DNA of 5,845 nucleotides from Deltaproteobacteria bacterium (GTDB lineage: Bacteria > Desulfobacterota > Desulfobacteria > Desulfobacterales > ETH-SRB1), in assembly GCA_019309665.1 (NCBI GenBank), contig JAFDFV010000161.1:1-5845 (forward strand), written 5' to 3'. Each line of letters opens with the position of its first letter. The first letter of the stretch is position 1. The position numbers were made by a program, and so were the translations under genes. Below the pieces are notes generated by a model, which searched no databases, was not told the DNA's origin, and saw only the letters and a program-made list of their open reading frames with translations. Below are positions 5,528 through 5,845 of this stretch, piece by piece.

Positions 5528-5541
5528 GACCTGAAAGGGTC
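5528..5541. repeat. Short GAAA-loop hairpin
   Basis: GACCT at 5528-5532 and GGGTC at 5537-5541 form a five-pair stem on the plus strand, with one U-G pair and a GAAA tetraloop. It lies next to the MITE-like element. No function is assigned. Confidence 0.3.
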
Positions 5542-5556
5542 TTATGTATATAACAA

Positions 5557-5583
5557 ATTGTGTTTAAAATGTATGAACACAAT
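5557..5583. promoter_or_regulatory. Candidate operator: ATTGTGTT-N11-AACACAAT
   Basis: Perfect 8-bp arms at 5557-5564 and 5576-5583 are separated by 11 bases, a geometry typical of a dimeric regulator's site. It would cover the start point of the candidate lon promoter just upstream (start expected near 5577). The regulator is unknown. Confidence 0.45.
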
Positions 5584-5611
5584 AATATATAACATTATTT
5601 CCCTTTGACAA
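5584..5611 (-). promoter_or_regulatory. Candidate promoter of lon
   Basis: On the minus strand, TTGTCA (5611-5606) and TATATT (5589-5584) are separated by 16 bases. Each hexamer is one base from the sigma70 consensus. The leader would be about 190 nt and include the MITE-like element. In this AT-rich stretch a chance match is possible. I found no convincing heat-shock (sigma32) promoter. Confidence 0.45.
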
Positions 5612-5634
5612 TATCAATCTTGTTTTTTTATAAA
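5605..5634 (+). promoter_or_regulatory. Candidate rightward promoter, divergent from lon
   Basis: TTGACA at 5605-5610 and TATAAA at 5629-5634 are separated by 18 bases on the plus strand. The -35 hexamer is perfect and overlaps the -35 of the leftward lon candidate. No gene is visible downstream before the window ends, so its target, if any, lies outside. Confidence 0.4.
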
Positions 5635-5737
5635 ACCTAAGATTATAAAATCCACATAACTAATTTTGAAAATTTTACATGACAAAAGACTATGTTTAAA
5701 GATAATACTGAAACCTTTGAAAAATACTTAAACCTAA

Positions 5738-5845
5738 ATTGAGCGATTTTTTACTCAATCTGCGCCGATCTCTTGCGCATAAAGGCTTTGCAAAAATCCT
5801 CGACATATCCACGGGTATGCCTGCGGTTTTTGCAAATCCTTATGC
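5738..5845. repeat. Cluster of nested palindromes at the right edge, possible IS or REP end
   Basis: Three stems follow in series. ATTGAG/CTCAAT lies at 5738-5743 and 5754-5759. TGCGC/GCGCA lies at 5761-5765 and 5775-5779. A long nested palindrome runs from 5777 to 5845, whose outer arms (GCATAA..GG.TTTGCAAAAA type) are imperfectly inverted. Its centre (CATATCC at 5804-5810, GGGTATG at 5813-5819) is a second inverted repeat. The element may extend beyond the window. It could be the border of an insertion sequence or a REP-type unit; no transposase is visible. Confidence 0.5.

Larger units (their letters stand above)
5385..5845. other. Region upstream of lon without a supported gene
   Basis: These 461 bp hold, from lon outward, the lon ribosome binding site, the 95-bp palindromic element, a small hairpin, the candidate operator, back-to-back promoter candidates and about 100 bp of AT-rich DNA with nothing recognised (about 5635-5737). 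A cluster of palindromes then reaches the window edge. The only open frame of note is a 30-codon stretch on the minus strand (5845 to stop 5753-5751) lying inside that repeat; it is not called as a gene. Confidence 0.7.

Noticed and set aside
5751..5845. C-terminal end of a gene entering from the right edge on the minus strand (30 codons).
   Set aside because: The frame is embedded in nested palindromes and matches no family I know. Without sequence to the right it cannot be supported as coding.

Overview
The window reads as a stretch of chromosomal housekeeping DNA from a moderately AT-rich Gram-negative bacterium. All five recognisable genes lie on the minus strand. The neighbourhood (lon, tsaB, psd, pssA, leuB), the short PSD type and the many dispersed intergenic repeats suggest a sulfate-reducer-like Desulfobacterota (former Deltaproteobacteria, e.g. 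Desulfobacterales). This lineage is an inference from gene order and remembered repeat style, not a database result.

In transcription order, from right to left: (1) 5385-5845 is the lon upstream region. It holds a nested palindrome at the window edge, back-to-back promoter-like sequences, a 27-bp inverted repeat at the presumed lon start site, and a 95-bp MITE-like element inside the presumed lon leader. (2) 2993-5384 is the ATP-dependent protease Lon, split into two reading frames by a one-nucleotide shift near codon 139. All ATPase and protease motifs are intact in the second part. (3) 2826-2992 is a repeat-filled spacer. (4) 2148-2825 is tsaB, for t6A tRNA modification, closely flanked on both sides by a modular repeat family. 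(5) 1827-2147 is another repeat-filled spacer that ends in a perfect-consensus sigma70-type promoter. (6) 401-1826 is the psd-pssA operon with overlapping genes, for phosphatidylethanolamine synthesis. (7) 169-400 is a spacer with a 32-bp-arm inverted repeat. (8) 1-168 is the first 56 codons of leuB, which continues beyond the left edge.

PssA makes phosphatidylserine from CDP-diacylglycerol and serine, and Psd decarboxylates it to phosphatidylethanolamine. Their shared promoter and 23-nt overlap fit coupled expression. Lon and TsaB are unrelated in function and serve protein quality control and tRNA modification. I found no CRISPR array, tRNA, rRNA, toxin-antitoxin, defence or phage module. 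No new multi-gene system is visible. The unusual content is the split lon, the three modular four-unit repeat arrays hugging tsaB, and the mobile-looking hairpin in the lon leader.
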